Shown here piece after piece: positions 60,304 to 64,000 of a stretch of 64,000 bases of DNA. A program made the position numbers and the translations under genes. The stretch spans positions 1-64,000 of the forward strand of contig CANPWZ010000005.1 of NCBI GenBank assembly GCA_947585425.1, in the 5' to 3' direction. The notes under the pieces were generated by a model, which worked only from the letters and a program-made list of their open reading frames with translations, did no database searches and had not been told where the DNA came from. Position 1 is the stretch's first letter; every line of letters starts with the position of its first letter. Origin of the DNA: an uncultured Oscillospiraceae bacterium. GTDB taxonomy: Bacteria; Bacillota; Clostridia; Oscillospirales; Oscillospiraceae.

Positions 60304-62056
60304 ACGGACATTTTTCAGATTCTTCGGCCCTACGTTGGTGGCGTCGCTGGCGTTGGCCGTCGTCTCTATGACCGATCTGATCGTGGCCGGCCAGCTTCTG
60401 GGCGGCAGCGCGTTTACCGCGATCAGCCTGGCGCTGCCGGTGACCATATTTGTCCAGATCATTGCCGCTGTTTTCGGAGGCGGCGCGGGGATCGTGCTGT
60501 CCAACCTTTTAGGCCAGGGGGAGCGGGAACACTGCGACCGGGTGTTCACCGCCGCGCTGGTCTCGGCGGCGGCCATAGGCGTCGCGGCAGCGGCGCTGGG
60601 CCTGCTGTTTTTAGACCCGCTGATCCTGCTGCTGGGCGGCCAGCCCGGGGCGGGCATGGACGCCGCCCGCCAGTATATCGGGATCCTGCTTCTGGGGCTG
60701 CCCTTTTTGATCCTGGCGCCGGTCCAGCTCACCTTTCTGCGCAATGACAGCAACCCTCGGTACTCTATGTTTTGCGTGCTGGCGGGCGGCGTGTGGAACC
60801 TGATTGCTAATCTCTCTCTGGTGCTGCTGTTCGATCTTGGGATCGCGGGCATCGCGGTGGGTACGGTCACATCGCAGCTGCTCAGCTGCTTCCTCTCAGG
60901 CCGGAAGCTCTACCGAAAGGGCAGCAGCTTCCATCTGACGGGAAAGCCCTGCTGGTCCTTTTCCGCCGTCCGGGAGATCGCCTTGCCCGGCCTGCCCGCC
61001 GCCATGATCTTTTTCTTCCAGGTGGTGCTCACCGTGGTGATCAACCGCACGCTGGCTCTTACCGGAGGCGACAGCGCGGTGGGGGTATACGCGGTGGTGA
61101 AGTACCTGATCACGTTCCTCTACGCCTTTTATGATGGCGTTACCGGCGCTGTTCAGCCCATGCTGGGCGTCTACCGGGGCGAAGGAGAGATCGGCAATCT
61201 GCGCCGCACGGTTTCCGTGTCCTTTCGGATCATGCTGCTGATGTCGGTGGGGATCACCCTGCTGCTGGAATTGGGCGCCCCGCTGTTCTGCGTGATCTTT
61301 GGCGTGGAGCAGGAGATGCGGGAGATCACGATAACAGCGATCCGGATCCAGGCGCTGTTTTGCATCACCGCCGGGATCCTGGCCTATTTGGGGGCGTTTT
61401 ACCGCTGCACCGGCCATGCGGGCGTGGCGATGGTCATTGCCGCATGCGACAACCTGATCTTCCCGGTGTCCATTATCCTGCTGCTGGCGAATTTCACGCC
61501 CCTGGGCAGCAACAGCGTCTACTGGGGGCTGGTGTTTGCGGATTACGCTACGCTGCTGGTCCTGTTCTGCGCCTTGCCCGTCTCCCGCAGGGAGGGAGAG
61601 TCCCCGCTGCTGCTGGTCCCCGTTCAGGACGTCCAGGATGGAGCCGTGTTCCAGGTGCTGATCCAGGACAAATATGAGGACATTCCCAAAATTTCTGCGG
61701 AAATCGACGATTTCTGCGAGGAACACGGCGTACCGATGAAGAAACAGTACACCATATCCCTGTGTATGGAAGAACTGGTGGTCAACGTCATCCAGATGGG
61801 ATTTCGCAGGGAACAGGGCAACTACATCGACATCCGGGTATCGGTACTGCCTGACCAGCGGGTGGTCCTGCGCATCCGGGATGACGCGGTGGAGTTTGAC
61901 CCCACCCAGTCCCATGAGGCGTCGCTGGACGACCTGATGGACGGCTCCCACCAGGAGGATCACAACGAACTGGGTCTGCTCATGGTAAAAAAGATGGCGC
62001 AGTCCTATTCGTATAAACGTACGGTTGGATTTAATGATTTTATGGTGGTGCTTTGA
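60287..62056 (+). CDS. MATE-family transporter fused to RsbW-like ATPase domain
   Basis: The start is the ATG at 60287 (589 residues), overlapping the previous gene by 17 bases. Residues 1-440 are a MATE (NorM/DinF-type) transporter with about 12 membrane segments; GAGIVLSNLLGQGE and GDSAVGVYAVVKYL are typical. Residues 455-589 form a histidine-kinase-like ATPase domain of the anti-sigma/RsbW kind: N-box SLCMEELVVNVIQMG near 491-505, RIRDDAVEFDP, and G-box NELGLLMVKKMAQSYSY. The fusion is unusual. It is followed at 62083 by a PP2C phosphatase, the natural opponent of RsbW kinases. Confidence 0.88.
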   Translation: MEKIIKRTFFRFFGPTLVASLALAVVSMTDLIVAGQLLGGSAFTAISLALPVTIFVQIIAAVFGGGAGIVLSNLLGQGEREHCDRVFTAALVSAAAIGVAAAALGLLFLDPLILLLGGQPGAGMDAARQYIGILLLGLPFLILAPVQLTFLRNDSNPRYSMFCVLAGGVWNLIANLSLVLLFDLGIAGIAVGTVTSQLLSCFLSGRKLYRKGSSFHLTGKPCWSFSAVREIALPGLPAAMIFFFQVVLTVVINRTLALTGGDSAVGVYAVVKYLITFLYAFYDGVTGAVQPMLGVYRGEGEIGNLRRTVSVSFRIMLLMSVGITLLLELGAPLFCVIFGVEQEMREITITAIRIQALFCITAGILAYLGAFYRCTGHAGVAMVIAACDNLIFPVSIILLLANFTPLGSNSVYWGLVFADYATLLVLFCALPVSRREGESPLLLVPVQDVQDGAVFQVLIQDKYEDIPKISAEIDDFCEEHGVPMKKQYTISLCMEELVVNVIQMGFRREQGNYIDIRVSVLPDQRVVLRIRDDAVEFDPTQSHEASLDDLMDGSHQEDHNELGLLMVKKMAQSYSYKRTVGFNDFMVVL

Positions 62057-62082
62057 CCTGACCGCCGGAAAGGATGGAAACC

Positions 62083-64000
62083 ATGAGGGAAATATTTACT
62101 GTTTTCCGAAAGAAAGAGACCTGGGGGCATATGCTGCTCAGCGCCGTGGTGTTTTTCGCCATCGCCCTGCCGTTCCGCAGCCTGTTCACCCTTCTGCCGG
62201 GCGTGACGGAAATCCGGCCGGCCAATATGGTCCCGATCGTATTTGGGATCCAGTTCGGCCCCGCGGCCGCCTGGGGCATCGCCATTGGGAACCTGATCTC
62301 CGATTACCTGTCAGGCTCCAACCCTTTCATCTGTATCACAGGGTTTTTGGTCAACTTTTTTTATGCCTACATCCCGTATAAGCTGTGGTATACCCTTCGT
62401 ATCGGGAAGGAGCCCATCCATCCGGTGCGCCTGAACACGGTGCTGGAGATCGTCAAATATATCCTGGTGGTCCTGATCGATTCCTTCATCACCACTGTGT
62501 CCCTCTCTCTGATCTTCGAGGCGGCGGGGTTCCAGTCGTTTTCTTCTTCGTTCCCGCTGCTGTTTTTCAACAATTTCGATTTCGCCATCATTTTGGGCAT
62601 TCCGGTGCTGTCTTTTTGGAACAAGACCCATCTGCGTTCTGTGGTGCCGGAGTATCGGGAGGACGCGACGCCCCGGCGCGGCGTCCATTGGCTGGATCTG
62701 CCTCTAATCGTCATCGCCGCCATCGGGGCGGGATACTTCTTCTATTCCCTCCTCCGGGGCGGCGCTGTGATGAACAGCTCCCTCGCATTGGGATTCCTCT
62801 GCGCGGCGCTGGCAGGACTGCTCATCTACGCGTTCCGCCCGGCGGGGAAAGTGGAGCCTCTGCCCGCCCGCAGGGAGGGCGTCAAGATCTCCATCAAGGC
62901 GAAAGTGACCATCGGCTTTCTGCTGATGACGCTGATCTTCCTGATCCTGCTGGCGATCGTGTCCTATACCGCGCTGCAGGTCGGGGGCGAGCTGAACCGC
63001 CTGGAGGTTTGGAACTATATCTATCTGGTGCTGGGTATCACCATCAATCTGCTTTACGGTGTCGCTATCCTGTTTTTGTGGTATGTGGAGCGGAATATCA
63101 CCACCCCTGTGGAGCGCCTTTCCGACCTTACGGAACTGTACGCCAGGCAGGAGCATAAGCACGAGAAAAACCTCGCGCAGAGCCTGCAGCAGCTGGCGGA
63201 CACCATCCCCCAGGGGGATGAGATCGGCGCGCTGGCAGTGTCCTTCCGAAACATGGTGGGCGAGCTGGATGAATACATGGTGAACCTGGCCGCCGTAACG
63301 GCGGACAAGGAGCGCATCGCCACGGAGCTGAATGTGGCCACCCAGATCCAGGCAAGTATGCTGCCCTGCATTTTCCCCGCCTTCCCGGGCCGAAAAGAAT
63401 TTGACGTTTACGCTACCATGACGCCGGCGAAGGAGGTAGGAGGAGATTTCTACGATTTCTTCCTGGTGGATGACGACCACCTGGCTTTGGTCATGGCCGA
63501 CGTATCCGGCAAAGGGGTGCCGGCGGCGCTGTTTATGGTCATCGCCAAAACCCTGCTGAAAAATGCCGCCCAGACCGGCATGTCTCCCAAGGAGGTCTTG
63601 GAGAAGGTCAACAACCAGCTCTGTGAAAACAATGAGGCGGAGATGTTTGTCACGGTCTGGCTCGGGATCTTTGAAATTTCCACAGGAAAGCTGACGGCTT
63701 CCAACGCGGGCCACGAATATCCGGCGGTCAGACATAGGGACGGGAAATTCGAGCTGTATAAGGACAGGCACGGCTTTGTGCTGGCCGGTATGGAGAACGC
63801 GCGCTACCGGGAGTACGAGATGGATCTGGGCGCGGGAGACACCCTGTTTGTGTATACCGACGGCGTGGCGGAGGCCACCGACGCGGAGAATACCCTGTAC
63901 GGCACGGATCGGATGCTGGCAGCGCTCAACCGGGACGAGGACGCCGAACCCGAAGCGCTGCTGCATACCGTGAAAGAGGACATCGACGCGTTCGTGGGCA
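62083..64000 (+). CDS. Membrane PP2C/SpoIIE-type phosphatase, C-terminus beyond window
   Basis: This 639-codon partial frame starts at the ATG at 62083. The N-terminal ~200 residues look like an ECF-S/QueT-type membrane domain (VPIVFGIQFGPAAAWGIAIG, NLISDYLSG). Further membrane segments follow, then a HAMP-like region (VERNITTPVERLSDLTEL near 330-360). A coiled coil leads to a PP2C/SpoIIE domain with EVGGDFYDFFLVDDDHL near 450, LVMADVSGKGVPAALFM and TLFVYTDGVAEATDAE. It probably dephosphorylates an anti-sigma antagonist controlled by the RsbW-like domain upstream. The protein continues past the window. Confidence 0.88.
   Translation, partial: MREIFTVFRKKETWGHMLLSAVVFFAIALPFRSLFTLLPGVTEIRPANMVPIVFGIQFGPAAAWGIAIGNLISDYLSGSNPFICITGFLVNFFYAYIPYKLWYTLRIGKEPIHPVRLNTVLEIVKYILVVLIDSFITTVSLSLIFEAAGFQSFSSSFPLLFFNNFDFAIILGIPVLSFWNKTHLRSVVPEYREDATPRRGVHWLDLPLIVIAAIGAGYFFYSLLRGGAVMNSSLALGFLCAALAGLLIYAFRPAGKVEPLPARREGVKISIKAKVTIGFLLMTLIFLILLAIVSYTALQVGGELNRLEVWNYIYLVLGITINLLYGVAILFLWYVERNITTPVERLSDLTELYARQEHKHEKNLAQSLQQLADTIPQGDEIGALAVSFRNMVGELDEYMVNLAAVTADKERIATELNVATQIQASMLPCIFPAFPGRKEFDVYATMTPAKEVGGDFYDFFLVDDDHLALVMADVSGKGVPAALFMVIAKTLLKNAAQTGMSPKEVLEKVNNQLCENNEAEMFVTVWLGIFEISTGKLTASNAGHEYPAVRHRDGKFELYKDRHGFVLAGMENARYREYEMDLGAGDTLFVYTDGVAEATDAENTLYGTDRMLAALNRDEDAEPEALLHTVKEDIDAFVG

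Overview
The window looks like chromosomal DNA of a GC-rich, carbohydrate-degrading Clostridium-class bacterium, most likely an Oscillospiraceae/Ruminococcaceae-type gut commensal. The basis is strong AGGAGG ribosome-binding sites, Firmicutes-style genes (GPH sugar symporters, LytTR/GHKL regulation, KtrAB, a YhaN/YhaO-like pair, SpoIIE-type phosphatase) and lipoproteins with Gram-positive style N-termini. No species is assigned. Many long antisense open frames are GC-driven shadows and were left out.

1-22 kb (minus strand). A hemicellulose/pentose locus. Read in the direction of transcription it holds a repeat lipoprotein, a lipoprotein glycosidase, a membrane-anchored GH3, then GH2, a GPH symporter, xylulokinase, a DUF4867 protein, an L-fucose/arabinose-isomerase-like protein, a two-subunit transketolase, GH43, another GH3 and a tandem-repeat lipoprotein cut by the window edge. 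Sugar release, uptake, isomerisation, phosphorylation and entry to the pentose phosphate pathway are all represented, although no classical XylA or AraA is visible.

22-43.3 kb. A small membrane protein and an SDR epimerase, then a second glycan cluster (GH5, GH30, esterase, GPH symporter), then a surface-protein cluster. The surface cluster is arranged around a LytTR/GHKL two-component system, with a lipoprotein plus GH3 cassette on each side in opposite orientations. Across the window there are four GH3 paralogs with reversed domain order and transmembrane anchors at both ends. They are accompanied by five surface repeat proteins, most of which share a ~90-residue beta-rich module. Three of the lipoprotein genes carry the same ~50-bp hairpin/T-run leader. 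This recurrent set is the best candidate here for an undescribed surface glycan system.

43.4-50.3 kb. A degenerate integrated plasmid-like element: truncated integrase, unknown protein, DUF6100 protein, a GATAGCAGA iteron array, ParR-like, ParM-like and ParB-domain proteins, an Xis-like protein, an XRE repressor and a complete tyrosine integrase. It lies next to a tRNA-Asp/tRNA-Thr operon. No relaxase or replication gene is visible.

50.4-64 kb. Core genes (tRNAs, KtrB/KtrA, SbcD/SMC-like pair, nucleotidyltransferase), then a signalling cluster. It comprises an orphan GHKL sensor kinase, a promoter carrying 21-bp-phased direct repeats typical of LytTR operators, a 24-codon peptide gene, a frameshifted SAH-hydrolase-like gene, a MATE transporter fused to an RsbW-like ATPase domain, and a membrane PP2C/SpoIIE phosphatase cut by the window end. 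The transporter-kinase fusion beside a phosphatase suggests partner-switching control of transport or stress.
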